A DNA stretch of 57,475 nt from NCBI GenBank assembly GCA_015207195.1, contig JADEXJ010000016.1, positions 1 through 57,475 of the forward strand. Direction: 5' to 3'. Positions 10,232 to 19,492 of this stretch are shown piece after piece. Position 1 is the first letter of the stretch. Every line of letters begins with the position of its first letter. The stretch comes from Pleurocapsales cyanobacterium LEGE 10410. Its GTDB lineage: Bacteria > Cyanobacteriota > Cyanobacteriia > Cyanobacteriales > Xenococcaceae. The notes beneath the pieces were generated by a model. The model made no database searches, had not been told where the DNA came from, and was given only the letters and a program-made list of their open reading frames with translations. Position numbers and translations under genes: made by a program.

Positions 10232-12286
10232 ATGACCAATCATCTTCAATCGACTCAAAGTCTTTACCTACAAAAACACGCAGACAATCCAATTAACTGG
10301 TGGTATTGGTGCGATTCGGCTCTAGAAGAGGCAAAACAAGCAAATAAACCGATTTTTCTTTCTATTGGTTACTCTAGCTGTCACTGGTGTACGGTGATGG
10401 AGGGTGAGGTTTTTTCAGATCGGGCGATCGCCGATTATCTCAACGCTAATTTTTTGCCGATTAAGGTAGACCGCGAAGAAAGACCAGATATCGACAGCAT
10501 ATATATGCAGGCTTTACAGATGATGACTGGTCAAGGGGGTTGGCCCTTAAATATTTTTCTCAATCCTGAAGATTTAATACCATTCTATGGCGGTACTTAT
10601 TTCCCTGTCGAACCAAAATACGGTCGTCCTGGGTTTTTAGAAATTCTCAAGGCGATACGCCGTTTTTACGATCACGAACCAGAAAAGCTGATGGCTTTTA
10701 AAACCGAGATTCTCAGCAATCTCCAACAGTCGGCTTTGTTACCGAAAGATACGGCAAGTGATTTGACTCAAGACTTACTGGATCGGGGAATTACTGCCAA
10801 TTCCGCAGCATTATTACCAAATGATTTTGGTCGTCCCAGTTTCCCCATGATCCCCTATTCTACTGTTGCCTTGCAAGGAAGCCGATTTAAACGGGAATAT
10901 AACTATGATCCTCAAGCCTTATCCCGACAACGAGGATTGGATTTAGTTACGGGGGGCATCTACGACCATGTAGGAGGAGGTTTTCACCGCTATACCGTAG
11001 ACAATACCTGGACAGTTCCCCATTTTGAAAAGATGCTCTATGATAACGGACAAATTTTAGAGTATCTGGCTAATTTATGGAGTATTGGGGTACGGCAGCC
11101 TGCAATCGAAAGGGCGATCGCGGGGACGGTCGAATGGCTACAGCGAGAAATTACTCATCCCCAGGGCTATTTTTATGCTGCACAGGATGCGGATAATTTT
11201 ACTACTCCAGAGGAAGCAGAACCAGAAGAGGGAGCTTTTTATGTTTGGGACTATGAAGAACTAGAATCTATCTTGAGCGCGACGGAATTGGCTGAATTAC
11301 AGCGAGAATTTGCTCTTACGACTCAAGGAAACTTTGAGGGCAACAATGTTCTACAACGTCGATCAGATCGGGCATTATCCGATAGCATGGAAGGTGCTTT
11401 AGCCAAACTATTTACTATACGCTACGGAAAACCCGCAACGGAAATAACTACATTTCCTCCTGCGAAAAACAACCAGGAAGCTAAGACCAAAGATTGGTCA
11501 GGACGTATTCCCCCCGTTACCGATACCAAAGCGATCGCAGCCTGGAACAGTTTGATTATTTCAGGTTTAGCTAGAGCTTATGCGGTATTTAAAGAACCAG
11601 CTTATCTGAACCTAGCTTGTAATGCGGTTCAATTTATGCTGCAAAATCAATGGCCAGACGGTAGATTTCAACGGCTTAACTATGATGGAGTTGCCACAGT
11701 TCCAGCACAATCAGAAGACTATGCTCTATTTATTAAAGCTTTACTAGATCTCCAGACTGCTTGTCCCAATGATCCCCAGTGGTTAGAACGGGCGATCGCT
11801 ATTCAACAAGAATTTGACGAACTGCTTTGGAGTATCGAACTAGGTGGCTATTACAATAATTCGACCGATGCAGGAAAAGAACTATTAATCCGAGAACGCA
11901 GCTATATGGATAATGCTACCCCTTCGGCTAACGGAGTGGCGATCGCCAATTTAGTCCGTCTGAGTTTACTTACCGATAACTTAGAATATCGCGGTCTTGC
12001 AGAACAAGGCTTACAGGCTTTTGCAGTAGTAATGGACAAATCTCCTACTGCCTGTCCTAGCTTGTTTACCGCCTTAGACTGGTTTTTACACGGCACGAGC
12101 GTTAAAACTAGTTCAGAAAATTTAGAACAATTGAGTTCGTATTATTTGCCCACTACCGTTTTTCGAGTCGAAACTGAATTACCTCAAGATGCCGTAGCTT
12201 TAGTATGTCAGGGTTTATCCTGTCTCGAACCCGCCACCAATATCGAACAGGTGTTACAGCAGATCGAGCAAGCGATCGATAATTAA
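10232..12286 (+). CDS. DUF255 thioredoxin-fold/six-hairpin protein (YyaL/SPATA20 family)
   Basis: 684 residues, full length for the family. The N-terminal 160 residues are a thioredoxin-like DUF255 domain with the redox motif Cys50-His-Trp-Cys53 (YSSCHWCTVM), ADYLNANFLPIKVDREERPD and MTGQGGWPLNIF. The rest is an (alpha/alpha)-barrel of the six-hairpin glycosidase type, with YDHVGGGFHRY, VPHFEKMLYDNGQ and QDADN. The family is widespread from bacteria to man, but its substrate is not firmly established; redox or carbohydrate-related roles have been proposed. It appears monocistronic. A dispersed repeat copy ends about 65 bp upstream of the ATG. Confidence 0.93.
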   Translation: MTNHLQSTQSLYLQKHADNPINWWYWCDSALEEAKQANKPIFLSIGYSSCHWCTVMEGEVFSDRAIADYLNANFLPIKVDREERPDIDSIYMQALQMMTGQGGWPLNIFLNPEDLIPFYGGTYFPVEPKYGRPGFLEILKAIRRFYDHEPEKLMAFKTEILSNLQQSALLPKDTASDLTQDLLDRGITANSAALLPNDFGRPSFPMIPYSTVALQGSRFKREYNYDPQALSRQRGLDLVTGGIYDHVGGGFHRYTVDNTWTVPHFEKMLYDNGQILEYLANLWSIGVRQPAIERAIAGTVEWLQREITHPQGYFYAAQDADNFTTPEEAEPEEGAFYVWDYEELESILSATELAELQREFALTTQGNFEGNNVLQRRSDRALSDSMEGALAKLFTIRYGKPATEITTFPPAKNNQEAKTKDWSGRIPPVTDTKAIAAWNSLIISGLARAYAVFKEPAYLNLACNAVQFMLQNQWPDGRFQRLNYDGVATVPAQSEDYALFIKALLDLQTACPNDPQWLERAIAIQQEFDELLWSIELGGYYNNSTDAGKELLIRERSYMDNATPSANGVAIANLVRLSLLTDNLEYRGLAEQGLQAFAVVMDKSPTACPSLFTALDWFLHGTSVKTSSENLEQLSSYYLPTTVFRVETELPQDAVALVCQGLSCLEPATNIEQVLQQIEQAIDN

Positions 12287-12437
12287 CCATCGAACCAATA
12301 CACGAGCGAGAATTCTGCTTTTTTGTTCATTTGGTCACTCTTAATCGTGGTAATGACTTTATATTGATTATTAAATCCCTCGACAAACCTCAAAATCATG
12401 CTGTTTCAATTGAGAAACTCCAGCAAAAATCAAAGTC

Positions 12438-12764
12438 ATGACCAAAAATAGAAATCCAGTTGATTCGGGTGCTGTATCACAATGCACGGCTAACAATTGC
12501 CTACACAATCAGGAAAAACAATGTAACGCAGGAGCAATTTACTTTAACGTTTTAGCAGAACAAGCCAACTGTTATAACTATACAAGCGATACACAGCAGA
12601 CTTTAGAAACCAAAGAAGCAGGACAAGTAGCTCAATGTAGCGTAATTGATTGTTTTTATAACGAAGTACAGGGATGCGTTGCTGACTCGATAACTGTATC
12701 CTTGACCGACGGCATAGCAAAATGCGATACGTATGTTGTTGCAGACGGCGATCGCCAGATATAG
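12438..12764 (+). CDS. DUF1540 domain protein (two Cys-rich repeats)
   Basis: 108 residues containing two copies of a four-cysteine module: C-x5-C-x7-C then NC (QCTANNCLHNQEKQCNAG) and C-x5-C-x7-C then KC (QCSVIDCFYNEVQGCVAD). This spacing is the DUF1540 signature, which suggests metal binding. There is no signal peptide, so it is likely cytoplasmic. It is 150 bp after the DUF255 gene and 104 bp before an AEC carrier on the same strand. Function is unknown. Confidence 0.85.
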   Translation: MTKNRNPVDSGAVSQCTANNCLHNQEKQCNAGAIYFNVLAEQANCYNYTSDTQQTLETKEAGQVAQCSVIDCFYNEVQGCVADSITVSLTDGIAKCDTYVVADGDRQI

Positions 12765-12868
12765 AGGTCAATCCAGATTGTGTTCTTAAATTTTAGCTTT
12801 CAGTGACAATGAGAGTAAAGAGAAAAATTAAGGATAATTCTCTTGTTTATTTGGTCTTTTTTCCCTAA

Positions 12869-13822
12869 ATGTATATTCTCAATACTCTCGCGCCAGTTTT
12901 TCTAATTATTTTTTTGGGTGCAACACTGCAAAAAACTGGTTTTCTCAATTCTCAATTATCACGCCAAAACAACCGCTTAGTTTATTGGATTGCCATGCCT
13001 TGTTTGTTATTCAATAAAACCGCACAGGCAGAAATTGCTGGTGATTCCGCACTCAGAGTAACCTTAGTATTGTTGTTTACGGCAGTGGGCTGTACGATTT
13101 TTGCTTATTTACTGGCACGATTATTAAGTTTGTCTGGTGCATCAACAGGAGCTTTTGTACAAGCTTCTTTTCGAGGTAATTTAGCCTACATTGGCTTGCC
13201 AGTAGTTAGTTATGCTCTAACGGAGTTGACTGCACATAATTCAGCCATCGGCTCTTTGACTGAGGCACAAATTCAATCATTAGCCATACTTTCTATTGCT
13301 CCTCTCGTACCTGCATATAATGCTTTAGCCGTTTTTGTTCTGGTAACAGGAAGTAAAAAAGGTAAACAGTCTTGGTTAAAATTATTGCGCCCTATTCTCA
13401 CCAATCCTCTTCTGCTAGCTTGTGCTTTGGGTTTGAGTTGGGGTTTTCTCAATTTACCCCTGCCTCTAGCCTTGAGTAAAACCTTGCAAACCCTAGGACA
13501 AATCGCACTTCCTCTAGCTCTATTCAGTATTGGGGTATCTTTAGCTACTACTAAAGTTACAGGAAAAGTAACTGTGCCGATTATTGCCACTTCGATCAAA
13601 GTAGTTGTTGCCCCAATCTTTGGATTATTACTTGCTAACTGGCTTGGTTTATCTAATATAGAAACAGCGATCGCTTTGCTTTATTTAGCCTGTCCTACGG
13701 CGATTGCTTCTTATATCATGGCGCAACAGTTAGGAGGAGATGAAGTTTTGACCAGTAATAGTATTGTTTTAAGTACTTTACTTTCTGCTTTATCTTTAGC
13801 GATCGTGTTAGCTACTTTTTGA
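12869..13822 (+). CDS. AEC family transporter (auxin efflux carrier-like permease)
   Basis: 317 residues with about ten hydrophobic segments in two halves separated by a short loop near 165-175 (GSKKGKQSWLK). Family features include the N-terminal LNTLAPVFLIIFLGATLQK, FRGNLAYIGLPV in the first half, LPLALFSIGVSLA in the second and CPTAIASYIMAQQLGG near the end. AEC proteins are secondary carriers of small carboxylates or other metabolites in the inner membrane. The substrate cannot be predicted and no neighbour points to one. Confidence 0.9.
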   Translation: MYILNTLAPVFLIIFLGATLQKTGFLNSQLSRQNNRLVYWIAMPCLLFNKTAQAEIAGDSALRVTLVLLFTAVGCTIFAYLLARLLSLSGASTGAFVQASFRGNLAYIGLPVVSYALTELTAHNSAIGSLTEAQIQSLAILSIAPLVPAYNALAVFVLVTGSKKGKQSWLKLLRPILTNPLLLACALGLSWGFLNLPLPLALSKTLQTLGQIALPLALFSIGVSLATTKVTGKVTVPIIATSIKVVVAPIFGLLLANWLGLSNIETAIALLYLACPTAIASYIMAQQLGGDEVLTSNSIVLSTLLSALSLAIVLATF

Positions 13823-13872
13823 GTGGTTTTTCCTAAAATCCATTCTGGGCGATCGAGACGGAGAACCTGGAG

Positions 13873-13903
13873 GACTGACACGCCTTCAATGTTGCGTAAT
13901 TAG
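13873..13903 (-). repeat. Partial copy of the dispersed repeat, inverted
   Basis: GACTGACACGCCTTCAATGT matches the reverse complement of the end of the dispersed repeat (AAGGCGTGTCAG end at 41093). It directly precedes the truncated Uma2 frame. Confidence 0.55.
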
Positions 13904-13907
13904 TAGA

Positions 13908-14267
13908 GTGACGGCTAGAGTTCCCGATCTGATGGTATTAACTCCAGAAGGTGCAGCAAAATTAGCACAATACAAACGTTCGACTATAATCGTCGATATG
14001 CCACCTCCATCGCTAGTAGTAGAGGTAGTTTCTCCTGGCAAAAAAAATCGCGACAGGGATTATCGATTTAAGCGATCTGAATATGCAGCCAGAGGAATCG
14101 AGCATTACTGGATTATTGATCCCCAGGATAAAAAGTTCGTCTGTCTCGAACTACAAGATGGTTTATACGAAGAGAAGATTTTTAATAATTTTAGAGAAAC
14201 AATTTCATTTGAACGTCCTTTTGAGCTGAAAATTAAATTAGAAGAAATATTTTTTGATGCTTTTTAA
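13908..14267 (+). CDS. Uma2-family nuclease fragment (N-terminally truncated)
   Basis: 119 residues corresponding only to the C-terminal part of a Uma2/DUF820 protein, normally about 190 residues. RVPDLMVLTPE, PSLVVEVVSPGKKNRDRDY, KRSEYAARGIEHYWIIDPQ and the C-terminal beta segments match the restriction-endonuclease-like fold: the Asp of PDL and the ExxS strand are present, but the first 70 or so residues are missing and cannot be found upstream in any frame. The frame starts with GTG. Pieces of a dispersed repeat lie on both sides. It is probably a decayed remnant, although an expressed short protein cannot be excluded. Confidence 0.75.
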   Translation: MTARVPDLMVLTPEGAAKLAQYKRSTIIVDMPPPSLVVEVVSPGKKNRDRDYRFKRSEYAARGIEHYWIIDPQDKKFVCLELQDGLYEEKIFNNFRETISFERPFELKIKLEEIFFDAF

Positions 14268-14285
14268 GTCGGAGAGCGACTTTTT
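14266..14285 (+). terminator. Intrinsic terminator after the Uma2 fragment
   Basis: Stem AAGTCG/CGACTT with a 5-nt loop followed by TTT, overlapping the stop codon. The flanking A/T runs would also let it act on transcripts from the opposite strand. Confidence 0.5.
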
Positions 14286-14311
14286 CATTACTGACGCTAC
14301 AGCACAAAAGA

Positions 14312-14361
14312 AAAATTATCTGTGTTCATCTTCTTAATGCAGTACTAAAGGGGACTGCATT
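14312..14361. repeat. Dispersed repeat fragment plus 8-bp hairpin
   Basis: AATTATCTGTGTTCATC matches the body of the dispersed repeat. It runs into a perfect 8-bp inverted repeat (AATGCAGT at 14336-14343, ACTGCATT at 14354-14361) with no T-run. The hairpin is 46 bp after the lptC stop. Confidence 0.45.
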
Positions 14362-14406
14362 CTAACACCTCAAATCAATCCCAACAAACCAACAAAAGCA
14401 CGCAAT

Positions 14407-15543
14407 TCAATTATCGATCGTCGATGTTACCTGCTGTTTCTTACCGTTGCTAGTAACTACAATATTGTTGTCTCCTAGAGTACCTACTGCTTTTTCCCCT
14501 GTCAAACGAGCTTGGGGATCGCTCTGCTCGTAAATCACGTTGCCCATAGCCTCTACTTGTTCGGTGTCGATGTTCCAGGTTAGTTGACGAGCATATAACT
14601 CTGAGCCTTTTTGCCGATTTATTCCTCGTACGCCATTTTGCAGCTTGGCTATTTGTTGCGGAAGGTTTATTTCTCCCTGATTACCCGTTAGGCTGATTTG
14701 GCGATCGCGATCTAAAATTTGAATTGGGCGATCGCTACTGCCGACACGCTGTTGATAGTTCCAGAAAAAAGAGTCCGTAGCAGCCTGTAGCTTTGGCTCA
14801 AGGGTAATCAACTCCACATTCTGGTTTAAAATTGCCAGATTTTCAGTTAGGTTGACTTCGGCGCGATCGGCAACTAATTTATCTGTAATTCTTTCTCCTT
14901 CGTAGCGAACTATTTCTACTGTACCAGGACTTTTAAGCTTATTTTGTGCAATATCCCACAACAGGCGATCGCTTGTTAGCTGTAGCGCGGGATCGCTAAT
15001 AGTTGCCACAACATCGCCCTCTATTTCTAGGGTTTCTAGATCGGTAAAGTATTTTCCCCCCGCAGCAGTAACTTCTAGATCTTGGTGAATACCGTTCAAG
15101 TTTTCTTTAATTAACAATAAGTTTTCTTGAGGTCGCCATTCTACCGCATTACTATTAATCACGCTGCCGTTGCGCGGGTCACGAGCAATTATTTCTTCGT
15201 TTAACAGAATTATATTGCCGTTATCTTGAATTTTTCCTGTCTTGGCACTGACCTTGAGAATTATTACGCCATTCTGCCACAAATTGCCTACTACTTTGTT
15301 TAAATTAGCAGTTTGCTTGTCCTGACTATAAGAGATGCTATCTGCTTTGATTTTCCAGACAGTATCCTCTTGTTGGTTAGACTGTTCCAAAACAGCGTTA
15401 TTTAGCACTAGTTGCGTATCTAAGCGGCTTTCCTGGGAAACATCATCGGTAACGGCAGGAGGTGCCTGGCAGCCGAAAATACTAACTATCAGTACCGTTG
15501 GCAGTAAATAAGCTGAATTGACTTTTAATTTTTTGATGTTCAA
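14407..15543 (-). CDS. lptC: LPS export protein LptC (cyanobacterial long form)
   Basis: 378 residues. A lipoprotein-type signal peptide ends in the lipobox SIFGC (Cys25), so the protein should be anchored at the periplasmic face of the inner membrane. The rest consists of repeating beta strands of the LptC/OstA type, such as WKIKADSISYSQDKQTANL, KYFTDLETLEIEGDVVATI and ARLTGEKAVGTL. It is about twice the length of proteobacterial LptC, as is usual in cyanobacteria. LptC joins the LptBFG transporter to LptA-like proteins that carry lipopolysaccharide to the outer membrane. No other lpt gene is in the window; its neighbour in the same direction is the NYN gene. Confidence 0.88.
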   Translation of the reverse strand: MNIKKLKVNSAYLLPTVLIVSIFGCQAPPAVTDDVSQESRLDTQLVLNNAVLEQSNQQEDTVWKIKADSISYSQDKQTANLNKVVGNLWQNGVIILKVSAKTGKIQDNGNIILLNEEIIARDPRNGSVINSNAVEWRPQENLLLIKENLNGIHQDLEVTAAGGKYFTDLETLEIEGDVVATISDPALQLTSDRLLWDIAQNKLKSPGTVEIVRYEGERITDKLVADRAEVNLTENLAILNQNVELITLEPKLQAATDSFFWNYQQRVGSSDRPIQILDRDRQISLTGNQGEINLPQQIAKLQNGVRGINRQKGSELYARQLTWNIDTEQVEAMGNVIYEQSDPQARLTGEKAVGTLGDNNIVVTSNGKKQQVTSTIDN

Positions 15544-15727
15544 ATTTAGCGAGTAAAGGTAGTTCCAAATCTCTTCTATACTATACCCCGACTAATTTTT
15601 GCAATAAAACAAATTCTGGAAGCTATATATCTCTTTAATTTTTCTAATCGAAGAGGGGCTAAATTGATTAGGCTTATAGCTCCCAAAAGTTGATTACATC
15701 AGGCATAATACAGTATTTGGAGATGCT

Positions 15728-16321
15728 TTATTCGTTTAAAATGCCAAAACCAGAGAAAGCTCTGTAAGGGTCGCTGTGCTTGTAGTTTTTCTGGATATCT
15801 TCCTTAATTTGGTCAAGATCGATATAGCGATCGGCTACATTAATCAGGCTGTCGCTGGTCATCGAGCGCAAACTGACTACTTCTACCCTTGCTCCGCGGT
15901 AGCTGACTGCATCTACTGCATAAGCCAAATCTCCATCACCACTAACTAAGACAGCCGTGTCATAAGAAGAAACCAGAGCCATCATGTCTACGGCGATTTC
16001 TACGTCCAAATTAGCTTTTTTCGAGCCATCTGGTAGCTGCACTAAGTCTTTAGCAATAACGCGATAACCATTGCGACGCATCCACAACAAAAAACCCTGT
16101 TGCTTTTCGTTGGTGCGGTCTACTCCAGTATAGAAAAAAGATCTTAACAGTCTTGAACCGCCAGTAAGACGATACAACAGTTTGCTGTAATCAATTTCGA
16201 TACCCAACTGTAGGGCAGCATAAAACAAATTTGAGCCATCGATGAAAATAGCGACACGCCCCCTGTTCTCTAAAATTTGTTCTGGGGTAAAAATCGGATC
16301 GCTACCAAAATTGTCCAACAT
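15728..16321 (-). CDS. LabA-like NYN domain protein
   Basis: 197 residues from the ATG at 16321; an ATG at 16336 would add five residues, but the family usually starts MLDNFGSD. The NYN fold is a PIN-like nuclease fold. Its acidic residues are visible in VAIFIDGSNLFYA, ANLDVEIAVDMM and VLVSGDGDLAYAVD. LabA-like proteins are conserved in cyanobacteria; LabA of Synechococcus is known for a role in circadian transcription output. Whether this protein cleaves RNA is untested. Transcribed towards lptC with a 184-bp gap. Confidence 0.88.
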   Translation of the reverse strand: MLDNFGSDPIFTPEQILENRGRVAIFIDGSNLFYAALQLGIEIDYSKLLYRLTGGSRLLRSFFYTGVDRTNEKQQGFLLWMRRNGYRVIAKDLVQLPDGSKKANLDVEIAVDMMALVSSYDTAVLVSGDGDLAYAVDAVSYRGARVEVVSLRSMTSDSLINVADRYIDLDQIKEDIQKNYKHSDPYRAFSGFGILNE

Positions 16322-16593
16322 TGTATTAAGCCTCATTTTTTAGGAAAAGTATTCTATTTAGGCGCATTAGCTCGATAATTAATGACTACTTAGGTAATCA
16401 ATCCAAGTATTCTAGTTTTAGTTTTATAGGCAACGAAGCTTTTAAAATTTTGCTGGTGAAGGCAAAGAGTTAATTAGTTAAAAACCAGGTATTTCTGCCC
16501 AATGATTAAAAGTGATATTAAGTATGACTTGTATTCTACCTAGTAATTTTTAATTCGTAAAAAAATATACTGAGCTAAATTGCTTGCCATAAT

Positions 16594-18189
16594 TTAATCT
16601 TCTGACGGTAGCTCTAATTTAGAAAAGACTGGACTAGCCTTGCCTAAGGTTCTATCGTTAGATAATTTGCCCCACTTTGAATGAAGCTGAAATTCGTTTT
16701 CTTGGACTGGTTTATTATGGTTAAAATCTCGCTCAAACCCCAGCTGCTGATAGATTTTGCTGCTAATCCCTGGAATAATAGGCGATAGCAGATAGGCAGA
16801 CAGGCGGACAGACTCTAAAGCAGCATACAAAATCTGCTCCACCTCAGCTTGTTCCCCCTGTTTGAACAACTTCCAAGGTGCGCTATCGTCTATATATTTA
16901 TTGCTAGCACGCACCAAAGTTAAAATTGCTTCGCAGGATTGACTGATTTGAAGATTGTTATACATCTCAACAACGCGATCGCCTAAGTCCACGCCAATAC
17001 TTTTAAGTGGATGGTCTGAACTATAATCGTCGCTAGTTAATTGCGGAGCGTTACCCTGGCAATATTTTTTTAACATTCCCAGATTACGATTGAGCAAATT
17101 ACCTAGAACGTTGGCGAGATCGTTGTTCAGCACTTCAATAAAACGAGTTTCATTAAAATCGCCGTCTTTACCAAGTTCGATCTCTTTGAGAAAGTAATAG
17201 CGCACGGCATCTGCACCGTATCGGTCAACCAAATTGAATGGATCGATGGTGTTACCCAACGTTTTACCCATTTTTAGTCCGTCTTTGGTCAGAAATCCAT
17301 GACCAAACACCATTTTTGGTAAAGGCAAACCAGCAGAAGCTAACATAGCTGGCCAGTAAACTGCATGAAATCGTAATATATCTTTACCAATTAGATGAAG
17401 CTCGATCGGCCACCACTGGGATAAAGCATTATCCAAGGTTGGTTTTTGATCGGGTTCAAGTAAAGCAGTCACATAGCCCAAAAGCGCGTCGAACCAGACA
17501 TAGATAGTATGTTGATCGTCGGTGGGAATTGGAAAACCCCAATCCAAATTGACGCGAGAAATCGAAAAATCTTTTAAACCCTGCTTGACAAAGTTAAGCA
17601 CCTCGTTACGTCGGCTGACTGGCTGAATAAAGTCTGGACGAGATTCATAAAGTTCTTCTAGCCGTTGCTGATATTTAGAAAGTCGAAAGAAATAGTTTTC
17701 TTCATCGCGCCACTCTGCTGGTTTATTAGTGTGAATGGCACAGTGATGATTCTCAATCAACTCTCGTTCTTCCTTAAATTCTTCGCAGGATACACAGTAC
17801 CAACCTTGCTGGCGATCGAGGTAAATATCGCCCTGTTGCCAGACACGTTCAAAAAATTGATTGACAATTGCCTGGTGGTTGGGCGCAGTAGTCCGACTAA
17901 AGCGGTCGTATTGAATGTCTAATAAATCCCAAAGAGATTTAAAACTATCGACAATGCGATCGCAGTGAACTTGAGGTTCTAAACCCAGTTCTTCGGCGGT
18001 ACGCTGAATTTTTTGTCCATGTTCGTCTGTTCCTGTAATAAACAAGACAGATTTCCCTTGCAAACGCTGAAATCTAGCGATCGCATCCGCCACTATAGTA
18101 GTGTAGGCACTACCTATATGTGGTACACCGTTAACGTAATAAAGGGGTGTGGTTAAAGCAAATTTAAAATTACCGTCAGAATTATTCAT
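16594..18189 (-). CDS. metG: Methionyl-tRNA synthetase
   Basis: MetRS (531 residues) charges tRNA-Met. The class I HIGH motif appears as PHIGSAYT (residues 23-30). The KMSKS loop appears as LKMGKTLGN, a known relaxed variant. A single zinc-knuckle-like stretch (CVSCEEF with a downstream His/Cys pair) inserts in the connective peptide. The C-terminal anticodon-binding helical domain (about 385-500) contains NKYIDDSAPWKLFK. There is no C-terminal EMAP-like tRNA-binding domain, consistent with the short bacterial form. ATG start at 18189. No T-box or other leader is visible upstream. Confidence 0.96.
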   Translation of the reverse strand: MNNSDGNFKFALTTPLYYVNGVPHIGSAYTTIVADAIARFQRLQGKSVLFITGTDEHGQKIQRTAEELGLEPQVHCDRIVDSFKSLWDLLDIQYDRFSRTTAPNHQAIVNQFFERVWQQGDIYLDRQQGWYCVSCEEFKEERELIENHHCAIHTNKPAEWRDEENYFFRLSKYQQRLEELYESRPDFIQPVSRRNEVLNFVKQGLKDFSISRVNLDWGFPIPTDDQHTIYVWFDALLGYVTALLEPDQKPTLDNALSQWWPIELHLIGKDILRFHAVYWPAMLASAGLPLPKMVFGHGFLTKDGLKMGKTLGNTIDPFNLVDRYGADAVRYYFLKEIELGKDGDFNETRFIEVLNNDLANVLGNLLNRNLGMLKKYCQGNAPQLTSDDYSSDHPLKSIGVDLGDRVVEMYNNLQISQSCEAILTLVRASNKYIDDSAPWKLFKQGEQAEVEQILYAALESVRLSAYLLSPIIPGISSKIYQQLGFERDFNHNKPVQENEFQLHSKWGKLSNDRTLGKASPVFSKLELPSED

Positions 18190-18636
18190 TTAAATTAGCG
18201 AGAAGTTGCTCGGACGCAAAAGGTATAAACTATATAGCCTTTCGGGTTCAATAGCAACATTCTATAAGTCGGCACAGATTGCGCCAATATTTGTTGTTAT
18301 TGGTTCTCTAAACAGAGAATATTTTAGTAAATCAAAGAACCTGGGGTTAAATTATCTAATTTTGCAAACTCTATCTATAGTATTGGTTACTACCAAGTTT
18401 TAAACTGAGGTTAAGGAAAATACTTAATATATTTTCGATTTCGTTTACAAAGCTAATTAAGTTTACAAACTAATTTAAGATTGCCGATCTTCAACCTCAA
18501 TATAGCTCTATCCCCAGTCTAGATTGAGAAACTTTGTTAATTATTAAGCATTGCTGCATCTCAAAAAGGATCTTTAGTCTGGCGAAAAAAAGCAAGTATT
18601 CGTTACTTTAATACAGATAGGCTAAATCTAAATTGA
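18190..18636. other. Intergenic region between divergent metG and the acyltransferase gene
   Basis: About 450 bp. A 65-codon frame at 18206-18403 starts with TTG, has no ribosome binding site and looks random. I see AT-rich DNA suitable for divergent promoters and a short CCTTTCGGGTTC fragment (near 18238) shared with the repeat at 47354, but no RNA gene. Confidence 0.4.
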
Positions 18637-19359
18637 ATGTTATCTCTTACACCTCGTTTAATTGCTCAATCTTTAATTTCAGCAGTCAATCTCGATTTGA
18701 CTCAGGCTCATACGAATCGGATTCCCCAAGATATCCCTACCATAGTGATTAGTAATCACCGCAGCTTTCTCGATGCACCGATTTTAATTCAGTCTATTCC
18801 CAATACTTTAAGAATTGCCTGTCATCACTACATGGGGCAGACTCCCGTTGTTCGAGAATTTGTCACTTCCTTGGGCTGTTTTCCTCTGGCACAAGCCGAA
18901 CAAAGGCAACGACAGTTTTTTCAACAAGCCACTCAACTTTTAACTGCCAGACAGTGGGTAGGGTTATTTCCCGAAGGCACCAAACCGATGATCGAACCAA
19001 CAGCCCCTCACGAGGTTGGCGAGTTTCATCGTGGCTTTGCTCACTTAGCCTGGAAAACACCAGTACCTAGTTTGGCTGTCTTGCCAGTGGCGATCGCCTC
19101 TTTATCTGAAACCAATTATCCCAGTATACCGATTCGTTGGCTCAAACAATTTGATCAAAACGAACCATTTTTTGAGCGTCAAGGTTCACATCCCATGCTG
19201 ATTTACCATCGCGCTAAAGTACTGATCGGCAATCCTTACTTGATTGATAGGACGCAAAAGCAAGAATATAAAGGAAAACAGGCAAAAGAACTTGCCTTAG
19301 ATCTGACTCAATATTGCCAGAGTCAAATCACCGAACTATTACAAAAAGGATGTTATTAA
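18637..19359 (+). CDS. Lysophospholipid acyltransferase-like protein (PlsC/LPLAT family)
   Basis: 240 residues with acyltransferase block I His41-x4-Asp46 (SNHRSFLDAP), FPLAQAEQRQR in the block II region, block III FPEGTK and block IV-like LAVLPVAIA. It has no long hydrophobic N-terminus, so it may be peripheral. The next gene (133 bp on, same strand) encodes a hydrolase resembling the N-terminal half of plant phytyl ester synthases, where hydrolase and acyltransferase are fused. The pair may therefore make phytyl esters, wax esters or triacylglycerol rather than phosphatidate. Ordinary lysophosphatidate acyltransfer is the alternative. Confidence 0.82.
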   Translation: MLSLTPRLIAQSLISAVNLDLTQAHTNRIPQDIPTIVISNHRSFLDAPILIQSIPNTLRIACHHYMGQTPVVREFVTSLGCFPLAQAEQRQRQFFQQATQLLTARQWVGLFPEGTKPMIEPTAPHEVGEFHRGFAHLAWKTPVPSLAVLPVAIASLSETNYPSIPIRWLKQFDQNEPFFERQGSHPMLIYHRAKVLIGNPYLIDRTQKQEYKGKQAKELALDLTQYCQSQITELLQKGCY

Positions 19360-19492
19360 ATTAGATAGTTATTAGACAGTAGTTTTATTAGGTCAAAATA
19401 CTAAGAAAAAAGTATTAATCTTTGTTCTTGAGCAAGAATATTAGACAATAATAAAATATTAAGAATGTTTAAGCTATAGCTATTAATTTCAT

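Noticed and set aside
18190-18260. Riboswitch or T-box leader for metG
   Set aside because: No conserved stem, T-box motif or terminator/antiterminator pair could be seen.
18206-18403. 65-codon plus-strand frame upstream of the acyltransferase gene
   Set aside because: TTG start, no ribosome binding site, no family resemblance, and it sits in a promoter-type gap between divergent genes.
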